Shown piece by piece: positions 17,406-26,707 of a stretch of 64,000 nt of DNA; positions within the stretch are counted from its first letter, which is position 1, and each line of letters begins with the position of its first letter. The stretch comes from DAOUKH01 sp965261455 (GTDB lineage Bacteria > Chloroflexota > Dehalococcoidia > SHYB01): positions 1,178,001-1,242,000 of the forward strand of contig OZ253453.1 of assembly GCA_965261455.1 (NCBI GenBank), in the 5' to 3' direction. The notes under the pieces are model-generated. The model made no database searches and was not told where the DNA came from. It saw only the letters and a program-made list of their open reading frames with translations. Made by a program: the position numbers and the translations under genes.

Positions 17406-17957
17406 CTAGGCGCCCTCGTCGGCGAGGACGAGGAGTAGCGCCGCAATGCTCTTGGCGTCCTCGATCTCGCCCCCGGTGATGAGCTTCCGCACCTCGGAGA
17501 GGGCCGTGGGCGCGAGCTCGATCTGCTCGTCCACGTCGCCTTCCAAGGGGTCCTCGGTTAGGTCGCGGGCCACGTAGAGGCGCAGGTATTCCGTACTGTA
17601 GCCCGGTGAGGCGTAGCAGCCGCCGATAGGATCGATCCGGCCCGCCGCGAAGCCGGTCTCCTCGCGGAGCTCGCGCTGCGCCGCTTCAAGGGGGTCTTCA
17701 CCGGGGTCGAGGGTCCCCGCCGGAATCTCTAGGAGCCATTTGCCCGCGGCGTGGCGGTATTGGCGCACCAGGATGACCCGGCCCTCCGCATCGATGGGGA
17801 CCATCGCCACCGCGCCGCGGTGCTCGACGATGTCCCGCTTGACGCGGTGCCCGTCGGGGGTCTCGATCAGATCGACGCGCACCTTGATGACGCGCCCCTC
17901 GGCCACGACCTTCGAGTCGATCGTCTTCATTCCCTTGGCGCTCCGTTCGGAAAGCAT
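17406..17957 (-). CDS. Nudix hydrolase, ADP-ribose pyrophosphatase type
   Basis: 183 residues. Complete Nudix box at 81-103 (GTLDPGEDPLEAAQRELREETGF), split here as G-x5-E-x7-REL-x-EE-x-G. Upstream VRQYRHAAGKWLLEIPAG and downstream YASPGYSTEYLRLYVA are typical of the ADP-ribose pyrophosphatase branch, which splits ADP-ribose to AMP and ribose 5-phosphate with Mg. The start at 17957 has AGGA before it; ATG at 17930 (MKTIDS) is an alternative. It lies 9 bp after nadK, so NAD kinase and a NAD-breakdown-product hydrolase form a small NAD unit. Confidence 0.9.
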   Translation of the reverse strand: MLSERSAKGMKTIDSKVVAEGRVIKVRVDLIETPDGHRVKRDIVEHRGAVAMVPIDAEGRVILVRQYRHAAGKWLLEIPAGTLDPGEDPLEAAQRELREETGFAAGRIDPIGGCYASPGYSTEYLRLYVARDLTEDPLEGDVDEQIELAPTALSEVRKLITGGEIEDAKSIAALLLVLADEGA

Positions 17958-17966
17958 GGGCCGGTC

Positions 17967-18824
17967 CTAAGGCGGGCCGGCGGCGGCTGCGCCGGGCAGC
18001 CGGTCCAGCCCCAGCCGCTGCGCCAGCGTCTCGAAGAAGTAGGGGGGCTTGCGGGCGCGGAGGAACTTGGCCGTCTTGGCGCTCTTGCTCGCCCGCACCC
18101 GGTCCCCGGGCCCGAGGTCGTGGTCGTTGTGGCCGTCGAGGCTGACGACGGCGCCGCCCCCGCCGGCGATTTCGAGCTCGACGCGGCTCTCCTCGCCCAA
18201 GACCAGAGGCGTCGACATGGAGAGATGGGGGGACACCGGCGCCAGCACGAGCTGCCGGCTCTGCGGTTCCAGGACGGGGCCGCCCACCGCCATGGCGTAG
18301 CCGGTGCTGCCCGTGGCCGTGGCCAGGATCACGCCGTCGGCGCGGTAGGCGGCGAGGAACGCGCCATCCACGTAGGCGCGCACCGTAATGAGCTGCGCCA
18401 CGCCGCCGCGGCTCACCACGGCCTCGTTCAGAGCCCAGTCCGTCAACGACTCGCCCTCGCGCGTCACCTCGACATCGAGGGTGGCGCGCTCCTCCACCCA
18501 CACGCCGGGTTTCAGATAGTCGGGGACGCGCTCCAACGCATCGGCGCCGCGCATCTCCGTCATGAATCCAAGCTTGCCCATGTTGACGCCGAGGATGGGC
18601 GCACCGAGCACCACGGCCAACTTGGCCGTGCGGAGGATGGTCCCATCGCCGCCGACGGTGACGAGGACCTCCGACTCGGCGCACGAGTCGAGGATCTCCG
18701 CCTCGTTCCTCGAGTTCGCCAGCGGGCAGTCGTAGGACAGCCCCTTCAGGCGGTCACGGAGGGCGCAAGCCAACTCGAGGGAGGCCGGGTTCGCGGCGTT
18801 GTAAACAATGCCGATGCGTTTCAC
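17967..18824 (-). CDS. nadK: NAD kinase
   Basis: 285 residues, GTG start. Signature GGDGTILRTAKL with GGDG at 58-61, followed by GVNMGKLGFMTEM and the C-terminal beta-rich part with TGSTGYAMAVGGPVLEP and SPHLSMSTPLVL. It phosphorylates NAD to NADP in the cytoplasm. It is immediately upstream of the Nudix gene on the minus strand and 86 bp downstream of nuoN. It may be read through from the nuo operon. Confidence 0.95.
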   Translation of the reverse strand: MKRIGIVYNAANPASLELACALRDRLKGLSYDCPLANSRNEAEILDSCAESEVLVTVGGDGTILRTAKLAVVLGAPILGVNMGKLGFMTEMRGADALERVPDYLKPGVWVEERATLDVEVTREGESLTDWALNEAVVSRGGVAQLITVRAYVDGAFLAAYRADGVILATATGSTGYAMAVGGPVLEPQSRQLVLAPVSPHLSMSTPLVLGEESRVELEIAGGGGAVVSLDGHNDHDLGPGDRVRASKSAKTAKFLRARKPPYFFETLAQRLGLDRLPGAAAAGPP

Positions 18825-18910
18825 GGGTGGACTCGGAGTAGGGCTCGCTCTGAAAACCGGACAAGCTTATGCCGGAGAGGATAACAGCCGCGGGGAAGCA
18901 GCGGGGTCGG

Positions 18911-20365
18911 TCAGACGGGGAAGGCCTTGACGGCGTTTACCGCGAAGTCCAAGAGGAAGCCGGGCGCGAAGCCGAAGAAGAGCACTCCAGCCGTGGTGAG
19001 CAGGAGCGGCACCGCCATCGAAGGCGCCGCGGTGATCGGCTCCTCCGATTTCGCGGGGCTCATGAACATCGTTTTCACCACGCGGAGATAGTAGTAGGCG
19101 GAGATCGTCGAGTTGATCCCGCCCGCGACCGCGAGCCAGACGAGGTCGGCGTTGACCGCCGCGTTGAAGACATAGAGCTTGCCCCAGAACCCCACCGTCG
19201 GCGGCAGGCCGGTGAGCGAAATCAGGGCGATGGCGAGCAGCGCGGCGAGCAGCGGCGCCCGCTTGCCCAGGCCGGCGTACTCGTCGATCTCGTTGCTCCG
19301 TAGCCGGTGATCGACCGCGATGACGACGAAGAAGGCGGCGAGATTGGTGAAGGCGTAGCCGCCGAGGTAGAAGAGGACGCCCTGCGGGCCGAGCGCCTCG
19401 CCTCCGGGCGCCCGCGCCGCCACGGCGGCGACGCCGATGAGGATGTATCCCGCGTGCGCCACCGCGCTATAGGCGAGCAGGCGCTTGATGTCTTGCTGGA
19501 ACATCGCGGTCAGGTTGCCCACCGTCATCGTAATGACGGCGAGGACCGCGAAGAGCATGCTCCAGTCCAGCACGAGGCCGGGGAAGGCGGCGTAGAAGAC
19601 GCGGAGGAGCAGCGCGAATCCCGCCGCTTTGCTGGCGACGGAGAGAAAGGCCGTAATCGGCGTCGGGGCGCCCTGATACACGTCGGGGACCCACATGTGG
19701 AAGGGGAACGCGGAGATCTTGAACCCGAAGCCGGCGACAAGCAGCACCACGCCGACCAGCAGGCCGGGCTGATCGAGCAAGCCCACGGATCCCACGGCGC
19801 GGGCGATCTCGCCCAGCTCGGTCTCGCCGGTAAACCCGAAGATGAAGGCCATGCCGTAGATCATCAGCCCCGAGCTCACGCCGGAGAGCACGAGGTACTT
19901 CGCTCCCGCCTCCGTCGAGCGCTGGTCCTTGAAGAACGTCACCAGCGCGATGGCGGAAAGGGTGCTGAGTTCGAGCGAGACGTAGATGGTGAGCAGCTCG
20001 CCCGTGCCGGAGAGGAGCATGAGGCCCGACGTTGCGAACAGCACCAGTGCGTAGTACTCGCCCTGGAACCGGGGGAACTGCGACGCCGCGCTCTGCGACG
20101 CCATCGCCGCCATGCCGGCAACGCCGATGAACAGCAGCTTGAAGAACACCGCGTAGCTATCGACGATGAAGAAGCCGTTGAAGGCCGTGTCCTGTTCGCC
20201 CCAGAGGACGATGGTGAAGCCGAGCGGGATGCCGAGCAGCAGCGTCGCCAGCGGCGCGAGCAGACTCTTCCGTTCGATGAACAGATCGGCCAGGATCACC
20301 AGCACGGCGATTCCCGCCATGCTGATCTCCGGTGAGAGCAGATAGAAGTCGCGGGCTTCGATCAT
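18911..20365 (-). CDS. nuoN: NADH-quinone oxidoreductase subunit N
   Basis: 484 residues, about 14 membrane helices; antiporter-like proton channel subunit of complex I. Family segments: YSAVAHAGYILIGVAA, SKAAGFALLLRVFYAAF, LISLTGLPPTVGFWGKLYVF. It is the last gene of the nuo operon, 34 bp after nuoM. It pumps protons together with NuoL and NuoM. Confidence 0.95.
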   Translation of the reverse strand: MIEARDFYLLSPEISMAGIAVLVILADLFIERKSLLAPLATLLLGIPLGFTIVLWGEQDTAFNGFFIVDSYAVFFKLLFIGVAGMAAMASQSAASQFPRFQGEYYALVLFATSGLMLLSGTGELLTIYVSLELSTLSAIALVTFFKDQRSTEAGAKYLVLSGVSSGLMIYGMAFIFGFTGETELGEIARAVGSVGLLDQPGLLVGVVLLVAGFGFKISAFPFHMWVPDVYQGAPTPITAFLSVASKAAGFALLLRVFYAAFPGLVLDWSMLFAVLAVITMTVGNLTAMFQQDIKRLLAYSAVAHAGYILIGVAAVAARAPGGEALGPQGVLFYLGGYAFTNLAAFFVVIAVDHRLRSNEIDEYAGLGKRAPLLAALLAIALISLTGLPPTVGFWGKLYVFNAAVNADLVWLAVAGGINSTISAYYYLRVVKTMFMSPAKSEEPITAAPSMAVPLLLTTAGVLFFGFAPGFLLDFAVNAVKAFPV

Positions 20366-20399
20366 CGCCTCCGCGGCCCTCTCCGTGCGCGGCCCCGGG

Positions 20400-21854
20400 T
20401 CATGAGGCCGCCTCCAGGATGTTCATGATCGGGGCGAGCCCGGCGTCGAAGTAGTCGGTCACCAGCGCGGGATAGATGCCGACGATGAAGATGACGATGA
20501 TCATGCCGGCCAGCGGCACGGCCTCGGTGAGCGTGGCATCGCTGATCGAGGCGAAGCGGCGCTGCTCCGGCCCGAAGAAGATGCGCCGCACCGTCCAGAG
20601 AATATAGCCCGCGCTCAAGAAGACGCCGACGATGGCGAGGATCGTCGCCTCGCGGTAGGCCTCGAACGAGCCGATGAACACCAGCACCTCGGCGACAAAC
20701 CCGCTCATCGACGGCAGGCCGATGGCGGCGAAGCCGGCGACGACAAAGGCGACGGCCAACACCGGCATCCGGCCTGCCAGGCCGCCGAGGTCCGGAATGT
20801 GCCGCGTGTGCGCCTTCTCATACACGTACCCCGCGAGCATGAACAGCAGCCCCGTGATCGTGCCGTGGGTGAACATCTGCATCGCCGCCCCGGTCAGGCC
20901 GATCTGGTGCAGCGACGCGACACCGAGCAGGACGAAGCCCATGTGGCTGATGGAGCTATAGGCGATGAGGCGTTTTATGTCACGTTGCCGGAAGACCATG
21001 ACCGCGCCGTAGAGCACGTTCACCACCGCCAGCGTGGCCAACAGCCAGGCCCAGTTCGCCGTCACTTCAGGGAAGAGGCTGACGTTGAGCCGCAGGATCG
21101 CGTAGCCGCCCATCTTCAACATCACGCCGGCCAGCAGCACGCTGGCGGCGGTAGGAGCATCGGTGTGAGCGTCGGGGAGCCAGGTGTGGAAGGGCCAGAC
21201 GGGCAGCTTCACCGCGAAGGCGGCCAGGAGCAGGAAGAAGACGCCCTCGGCGGTGATCAGCGCCGTGGTGAACGGCGTATCCCGCAGTTCCATCATGTCG
21301 AACGTGCCCGTCGAGAAGAAGATCACCAGAAATCCGGCGAGCATCAGCGCGCTGCTTCCCGCCGTGTACAGCAGGAACTTCATCGCCGAGTACTCTTTGC
21401 GTCCGCTTCCCCAGATGCTGATCAGCATGTACATGGGGATCAGCTCGACTTCCCAGAACAGGAAGAAGAGCAGCAGGTCGAGCGAGACGAAGACGCCGAG
21501 AATGCCCGTCTCCAGCAGCAGCAGCCAGAAGAAGAACTCCTTGACGCGGACCTTCACCCCCCAGGAGACCAACACCGCGCCCACGCCGAGCAGACCCGTC
21601 AGCGCCAGCAGCGGCGCGCTCAGTCCGTCGACGCCGACGAAGTACTGCACCTTCAGGGCCGACAGCCAACTGTGCTGCTGCACCCACTGCGGCTCGCCCG
21701 CGTCGAGGTCGATGCCCGCCCAGACGATCAGGCCGAGGACGAGCACCGCGATCGTCGCCGCTAGGGCTGCCCACCGGACATGGCGGTCTTCCCTAAGGAA
21801 GAGCAGGATGAAGAGAGCCGCCGCCGCGGGCAGGAAGACCGTCGCCGTTAACAC
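20400..21854 (-). CDS. nuoM: NADH-quinone oxidoreductase subunit M
   Basis: 484 residues, GTG start, about 14 membrane helices. The conserved antiporter pattern is present: FWEVELIPMYMLI with a membrane Glu, LPVWPFHTWLPDAHTDAP with Lys and His, and RLIAYSSISHMGFVLLG. Proton-translocating subunit of complex I, downstream of nuoL in the same operon. Confidence 0.95.
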   Translation of the reverse strand: MLTATVFLPAAAALFILLFLREDRHVRWAALAATIAVLVLGLIVWAGIDLDAGEPQWVQQHSWLSALKVQYFVGVDGLSAPLLALTGLLGVGAVLVSWGVKVRVKEFFFWLLLLETGILGVFVSLDLLLFFLFWEVELIPMYMLISIWGSGRKEYSAMKFLLYTAGSSALMLAGFLVIFFSTGTFDMMELRDTPFTTALITAEGVFFLLLAAFAVKLPVWPFHTWLPDAHTDAPTAASVLLAGVMLKMGGYAILRLNVSLFPEVTANWAWLLATLAVVNVLYGAVMVFRQRDIKRLIAYSSISHMGFVLLGVASLHQIGLTGAAMQMFTHGTITGLLFMLAGYVYEKAHTRHIPDLGGLAGRMPVLAVAFVVAGFAAIGLPSMSGFVAEVLVFIGSFEAYREATILAIVGVFLSAGYILWTVRRIFFGPEQRRFASISDATLTEAVPLAGMIIVIFIVGIYPALVTDYFDAGLAPIMNILEAAS

Positions 21855-21920
21855 CGCGCGCCCCCGTTCTCAAGGGCGCCGGCCGAGCGCGTGACGCTGT
21901 CGATTACCACATACATCCGG

Positions 21921-23906
21921 TTAGCCCCATATCCAGAACGCCGCCGCGATGAGGATGACGCCCGAGGCGATGAAGGCCCCGTAGGCCTGCACCTGACCGT
22001 TCTGGAGCGTGGACGGCCACCGTCCCAGATTCCGGCCCAACCAGCCGGTGAAGTTCACCGCCCGGTCCACGAGGTGGGTGTCGATGAACTCGACCACCGC
22101 GCCGACGCCGTCGATGAAGACGCGGCGCACGATGATCTCTTCGTAGAGGGTGTCGATGTAGTAGCGGTTCGCGAGGACTCGGTAGACGGGCGCAAAGCGC
22201 CGCGCCACCGCCGCCGGCGACGGCGCGCCCAACCGGTACATGGAGTAGGCGAGGACGACCCCCGCCGCGCCCACGGCCGACGAGATCGCGGCGACGCCGA
22301 CGTTGAACTCGTGCGGGTGAGCCTCGCCGAGGAAGATCGACAGGCTGAAGGCGCCGATGTTGAGGAAGTCCCAGGGCAGGTCGGCCAGCCCAAAGAAGAC
22401 CGCCGGGACGGCCAGCGCCACCAGCGGCAGGGTAATGAGCCACGGCGATTCGTGCGGCGCGCCGTGCCCGTGGGCCGATCCGTGATCGGACGCTGCCACA
22501 GCCGCGTCCGCCTCGCCGTTCCCGGCGGGGGCCTGGGCCGCGGCCTCGGCTTCTGCGCCGCCCCTGTACTCGCCGGAGAACGTCATGAACAACATACGGA
22601 AGACGTAGAACCCGGTGATACCGGCGGTCAGCACGGCGATCCAGTAGAGCGCGGCCCCGCCGCCGATCCCGAACGTGTTCTCCGAAGCAGCGAGCAGGAT
22701 CGCGTCCTTGCTCCAGAAGCCGGCGAGGGGGAAGATCCCCACCAGCGCCAGCGCCCCAATCATCATCGTCCCGTAGGTGCGGGGCATGAACCGGCCCAAG
22801 CCGCCCATGTAGCGCATGTCGTAGGTCTCAGTGGTGTGGTGGACGCTGCCCGCACCCAGAAAGAGCAGCGCCTTGAAGAAGGCGTGGGCGAGCAGGTGGA
22901 AGATCGCCGCGCCGAACGCACCCGTCCCCAGGGCGAGGAACATATAGCCGAGCTGGCTCACCGTCGAGAAAGCGAGCACGCGCTTGATGTCGTTGTTCAC
23001 CAGCGCCATCGTCGCCGCCAGCATCGCCGTCCCGCCGCCGATCCACGCCACGACGGTCAGCGCCGACTCGGAGTGCTCGAACAGCGGGAACATCCGCGCC
23101 ACCAGGAACACGCCCGCGGCCACCATCGTTGCGGCGTGGATGAGCGCGCTCACCGGCGTGGGGCCTTCCATCGCATCCGGCAGCCAGACGTGCAGGGGGA
23201 ACTGCCCCGACTTGCCCACGGCGCCGGCGAAGATCCCCAGGCAGAGCCACGTCAGGCCCACCCCCGCGATCGCGCCGATTTCCGCCGCATGATTGAGCGC
23301 CTCGATGTCGAGCGTCCCCGCGAACACGAAGGCCCAGGCAATGGCGATCATGAAGCCAACATCGCCCAGCCTGGTGACGAGAAATGCCTTCTTCGCCGCT
23401 CGCGCCGCCTCGGGCTTGCGGAACCAGAAGCCGATGAGTAGGTACGAGCTCAGCCCCACGAGCTCCCAGAACACGAACAAGAAGACGAGCCCCGACGCCA
23501 TCACCAACCCAAGCATCGACGCGGTAAACAGCGACATGTAGGCGAAGTAGCGCGTGAAGCTCTCGTCGTCCTTCATGTACTGCAGGCCGTAGACCTGTAC
23601 GAGGAGGCTCACGCCGGTCACGATGACCGCCATCACCGCGGTCAGGCCGTCCATCGTGACGCCGACGTTGATCGTGAGCGAGCCGACGGTCAGCCACTCG
23701 CGCGTCTCGAAGCCCAAGTCGTGCCCCGGCGCGTTGATGACCTCGATCAGCGCCCACACGGAAAGGACGAAGGCCGCGGCCATCGCGGCCACGGTCAGAT
23801 ACCCCGCGCCGCGCCATCGCGACCCCATGACGGGCCGCAGCAGGGCGATCAGGACGAACGACCCCAGGGGGAGGAAGAAGATGGACCAAACGTCGATTTC
23901 GGGCAC
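21921..23906 (-). CDS. nuoL: NADH-quinone oxidoreductase subunit L
   Basis: 661 residues, GTG start at 23906 directly at the stop of the small upstream gene. Antiporter-like core with FWELVGLSSYLLIGFW, GKSGQFPLHVWLPDAMEGPTPVSALIHAATMV and VLAFSTVSQLGYMFLA. A loop rich in Ala, Glu and His (about 480-520) precedes the C-terminal lateral helix (about 560-600) and the last anchor helix, which extends along NuoM and NuoN. Normal length for NuoL. Confidence 0.95.
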   Translation of the reverse strand: MPEIDVWSIFFLPLGSFVLIALLRPVMGSRWRGAGYLTVAAMAAAFVLSVWALIEVINAPGHDLGFETREWLTVGSLTINVGVTMDGLTAVMAVIVTGVSLLVQVYGLQYMKDDESFTRYFAYMSLFTASMLGLVMASGLVFLFVFWELVGLSSYLLIGFWFRKPEAARAAKKAFLVTRLGDVGFMIAIAWAFVFAGTLDIEALNHAAEIGAIAGVGLTWLCLGIFAGAVGKSGQFPLHVWLPDAMEGPTPVSALIHAATMVAAGVFLVARMFPLFEHSESALTVVAWIGGGTAMLAATMALVNNDIKRVLAFSTVSQLGYMFLALGTGAFGAAIFHLLAHAFFKALLFLGAGSVHHTTETYDMRYMGGLGRFMPRTYGTMMIGALALVGIFPLAGFWSKDAILLAASENTFGIGGGAALYWIAVLTAGITGFYVFRMLFMTFSGEYRGGAEAEAAAQAPAGNGEADAAVAASDHGSAHGHGAPHESPWLITLPLVALAVPAVFFGLADLPWDFLNIGAFSLSIFLGEAHPHEFNVGVAAISSAVGAAGVVLAYSMYRLGAPSPAAVARRFAPVYRVLANRYYIDTLYEEIIVRRVFIDGVGAVVEFIDTHLVDRAVNFTGWLGRNLGRWPSTLQNGQVQAYGAFIASGVILIAAAFWIWG

Positions 23907-24104
23907 TTAGATTTTCCGCATGATCTCGTCGGCCACGTGCTCCCTGCCTCGGGGCACGTAGACGATGAACTTCGAGGTCTCGCTCCAACTCGTAATGTCG
24001 CCGTCGGGAAGGATCCGTGACGGCAGACCCTCGGCCTCGAACAGCTCCTTCCACATCTCGGCGAGGAGCAGGTTCGGTGCCTGTTTATAGGGGGACCAGG
24101 ACAC
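23907..24104 (-). CDS. Small DUF2007-like protein inside nuo operon
   Basis: 65 residues, GTG start, between nuoK (gap 3 bp) and nuoL (directly adjoining). Sequence features: LLAEMWKELFEAEGLPSRI and SKFIVYVPRGREHVADEIM. The pattern of a ferredoxin-like fold that begins by choosing an amino-acid transport-like helix and ends in a VPRGxxxxADEI helix resembles the putative signal-transducing DUF2007 family. It has no membrane helix and no Cys. It is not a known complex I subunit; its position suggests an assembly or regulatory accessory role. Family call is moderate. Confidence 0.65.
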   Translation of the reverse strand: MSWSPYKQAPNLLLAEMWKELFEAEGLPSRILPDGDITSWSETSKFIVYVPRGREHVADEIMRKI

Positions 24105-24107
24105 GCG

Positions 24108-24416
24108 TTAGCCTTTCATGCCGTCGACGGCGGTGATGTCGACGGATTCCTTGTTCCTGAAGAGTGCGATGACAATGGCCAACGCGAGAGCAACCTCCGC
24201 CGCCGCCACCGTGATCACGAACATGGCGAACACGTGGCCCGTCAGCGCCTGCGGCGTCACGAAGCGGGTGAAGGCGATGAAGGCCAGGTTCGACGCGTTG
24301 AACATTAGCTCGATGGACATCAGGACGGTGACGATGTTGCGCTTCGCCAGCGCACCCGCCAGACCGATGCAGAAAATGATCGCGGAGAGGACTAGATAGT
24401 GTTCGAGGCCCGCCAT
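24108..24416 (-). CDS. nuoK: NADH-quinone oxidoreductase subunit K
   Basis: 102 residues with three membrane helices, normal for NuoK. The conserved membrane Glu residues are in SIELMFNASNLAF and in AAEVALALAIVIALF. Starts 2 bp after the nuoJ stop codon. It is part of the proton path near the quinone site. Confidence 0.95.
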   Translation of the reverse strand: MAGLEHYLVLSAIIFCIGLAGALAKRNIVTVLMSIELMFNASNLAFIAFTRFVTPQALTGHVFAMFVITVAAAEVALALAIVIALFRNKESVDITAVDGMKG

Positions 24417-24418
24417 GC

Positions 24419-24922
24419 TTAGTCCTCGTCCTGCCCCTTCGCGATGACGATGGCGCCGATCATTACCGCGAGCAGGAGCACGCCGGCGATGATGAAGGCG
24501 AGCACATAGACGTTCACGATGAGGTCGGCGATGGCCGTCGTGGTGTTGTCGAGCGGTTCGCTCTTGGAGAGCCGCCAGTCCGTGTTGACGATGGCGGTGA
24601 CAAACGTGGCCAGGAGGAGCGCCGCCAGGCCCATCGCGGGCCGCATGAGCTTGCCGGAGGGGTTGCCCTGCTGCACGTCGCGCGTGAGCAAGATGGCGAA
24701 GACGATCAGAATCGAGATGCCGCCGCCGTAAATGAGAATCTGCACCACGGCGAGGAAGTCGGCGTTCAGCGTGATGAAGAGCCCGGCGACACAGAGGAAC
24801 GTCACGACCAGCAGCAGCGCCGCGCGGAAGATGTCGCGCACCAGCACGACGCCGAGAGCGGAGCCCGCCGCCGCCGCGCCCAGTATCCAGAAAGCGATCG
24901 AGTTGCCCGCGCCAACGTCCAT
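24419..24922 (-). CDS. nuoJ: NADH-quinone oxidoreductase subunit J
   Basis: 167 residues with five hydrophobic segments. The characteristic ADFLAVVQILIYGGGISILIVF segment (third helix, with the pi-bulge region YGG; read here as ADFLAVVQIL and IYGGGISIL) is present. It lies 4 bp after nuoI. Membrane subunit of complex I. Confidence 0.94.
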   Translation of the reverse strand: MDVGAGNSIAFWILGAAAAGSALGVVLVRDIFRAALLLVVTFLCVAGLFITLNADFLAVVQILIYGGGISILIVFAILLTRDVQQGNPSGKLMRPAMGLAALLLATFVTAIVNTDWRLSKSEPLDNTTTAIADLIVNVYVLAFIIAGVLLLAVMIGAIVIAKGQDED

Positions 24923-24926
24923 GGTC

Positions 24927-25418
24927 TTAGCGGCCGGCCTCCCCGCCGGTCAGCGAGGTCCCGCTCTCGAAGTCGACGCCGTGGAGGTGCGGCCTGGCGA
25001 AGGCGCTCGGCTTCTTGCGCGACGTGCGAAGCTCGTCGATGTGGACCACCATGCTCTTGCGGGTATAAGTGGCGCGCTCGAAGCCGGTGCCCATGAAGAG
25101 TGCGTCGTAGGGACAAGCCTCGACGCAGAGGCCGCAGAACATGCAGCGCCCGGTGTCGATGTCGAAGACTTCGAGGGCGTAGTCGTCCCCCACGTTCGGG
25201 TTGTCCTGCGGGGCCGTCTCGATGCGGATGGTGCCCAGGGGGCAATACTTGGCGCAGGAGGCGCAGCCGGTGCAGCGGTCTTCGTACCACACGAACTCGT
25301 AGCCCCGGTAGCGCGGATGCTCGGGCAGCCGCTGCTCGGGGTATTCAACAGTGACGGGCTTGCGGAAGAGGTGCTTCAGTGTGAGCGCCATCCCCTTGAG
25401 GATTCCTTCTCCGTACAT
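24927..25418 (-). CDS. nuoI: NADH-quinone oxidoreductase subunit I
   Basis: 163 residues with two [4Fe-4S] ferredoxin motifs: C49, C52, C55, C59 (CTGCASCAKYCP) and C92, C95, C98, C102 (CMFCGLCVEACP). N-terminal GMALTLKHLFRKPVTVEYPE is the amphipathic helix that lies on the membrane. These clusters pass electrons to NuoB. Adjacent to nuoH with a 2-bp gap. Confidence 0.96.
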   Translation of the reverse strand: MYGEGILKGMALTLKHLFRKPVTVEYPEQRLPEHPRYRGYEFVWYEDRCTGCASCAKYCPLGTIRIETAPQDNPNVGDDYALEVFDIDTGRCMFCGLCVEACPYDALFMGTGFERATYTRKSMVVHIDELRTSRKKPSAFARPHLHGVDFESGTSLTGGEAGR

Positions 25419-25420
25419 CC

Positions 25421-26707
25421 CTACCCTCCCCCGACCTCGCCGCGCACGGCGGCCGGCTCACCGACGATGATCGGACGCGACGGATCGACGATCCGGCGGG
25501 TCCGGCCTTGGAAGCCCAAGATACGCGTCATGACGACAATGGAGCCGATGGCGATGGCGAAATTGACCGGAATGATCCAATAGGGCAAGTCTGCTGCGTC
25601 GCGGAAGGCCACGACCTCGGCGGCGACGACGAACAGGTTCACGAGAGAGAGCGGCAGGAGGAACTTCCAGCCGAACCCCATGATCTGATCGACGCGCAGC
25701 CGGGGGACCGTCGCCCGCACCCAGATCAGCACCCCGATCACGAAGCCCATCTTCAGTACGAGCCACAGATAGGGCGGGATCGGCTCGGGGCCCTTGAAGC
25801 CGCTGAGGAACAGCGTCGCGGTGATGGCCGAGAAGCCGATGATCGCCGCGTACTCGGCGAGCTGCACCACCGTCCACTTCATCCCGCTGTACTCGGTGTG
25901 GAAGCCGGACACGATCTCCGAGTCCGCCTCCAGCAGATCGAACGGGGCGCGGTTGAGCTCGGCGGAGACGGCGATGGCGAAGACGATGAACCCGAGCGGC
26001 ATCCACGCCAGGTTGGGCGCGAACCGCTGCTGCTCGACGATCTCGGTAAGGTTCAAGCTGCCGGTGAGCACCACCACGCCCATGATCGAGAGCACCAGCG
26101 GTATCTCGTAGCTCACCAGGAGCGCCACGGCGCGCATCGCGCCGAACAGCGAGTACTTGTTGTTCGAACTCCACCCGCCCATGAAGACCGCGATCTCCGC
26201 CGCCGTGGTCACGCCGATGACGTAGAGGATCCCGACATCGATGTTGGCCAGGACGGCACCGAACGGCCCCCAGGGAATCACCGCGAACATCGCGAAGATC
26301 ATGGCCGCAAACGCGAGCGGCGCCAGGCCGAAGAGGAACTTGTCGGCGGCGCGCGGCGTCGTGTCTTCCTTCGTCATCAGCTTCAGCGCGTCGGCGACGG
26401 GCTGGAGGAGACCGAACACTCCGACCCGGTTGGGGCCGGGGCGTTGCGTGAAGCGCCCCAACAGCTTGCGCTCCATCAGGATGACGTAGGGCACGCCAAG
26501 CGTCGCGACGTTCACCACAAGCAGGCTCCCGATGACGCCCAGGACAATGTAGATCAGCGGATCGGGCCAGCCGCCGGGAACGGCGCCGCCCATCGCGCGG
26601 CACAGGCCGTCGCCCATCCGCGGCAGGAAGTTGATGCCCCACTCCTGCCACAGGGACATGTCGGTCCAGAACCCATCGGGCTTGCACCCGGTCGCGAGGT
26701 GTTCCAC
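25421..26707 (-). CDS. nuoH: NADH-quinone oxidoreductase subunit H
   Basis: 428 residues from GTG at 26707, which overlaps the nuoD TAG by one base; GAGGTGG lies just upstream. Eight or nine membrane helices. Quinone-site loops are recognisable: RPGPNRVGVFGLLQPVADA and the acidic AELNRAPFDLLEADSEIVSGFHTEYSG (two adjoining motifs). NuoH joins the membrane arm to the quinone-binding site. N-terminus is longer than in E. coli by about 50 residues. Confidence 0.95.
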   Translation of the reverse strand: MEHLATGCKPDGFWTDMSLWQEWGINFLPRMGDGLCRAMGGAVPGGWPDPLIYIVLGVIGSLLVVNVATLGVPYVILMERKLLGRFTQRPGPNRVGVFGLLQPVADALKLMTKEDTTPRAADKFLFGLAPLAFAAMIFAMFAVIPWGPFGAVLANIDVGILYVIGVTTAAEIAVFMGGWSSNNKYSLFGAMRAVALLVSYEIPLVLSIMGVVVLTGSLNLTEIVEQQRFAPNLAWMPLGFIVFAIAVSAELNRAPFDLLEADSEIVSGFHTEYSGMKWTVVQLAEYAAIIGFSAITATLFLSGFKGPEPIPPYLWLVLKMGFVIGVLIWVRATVPRLRVDQIMGFGWKFLLPLSLVNLFVVAAEVVAFRDAADLPYWIIPVNFAIAIGSIVVMTRILGFQGRTRRIVDPSRPIIVGEPAAVRGEVGGG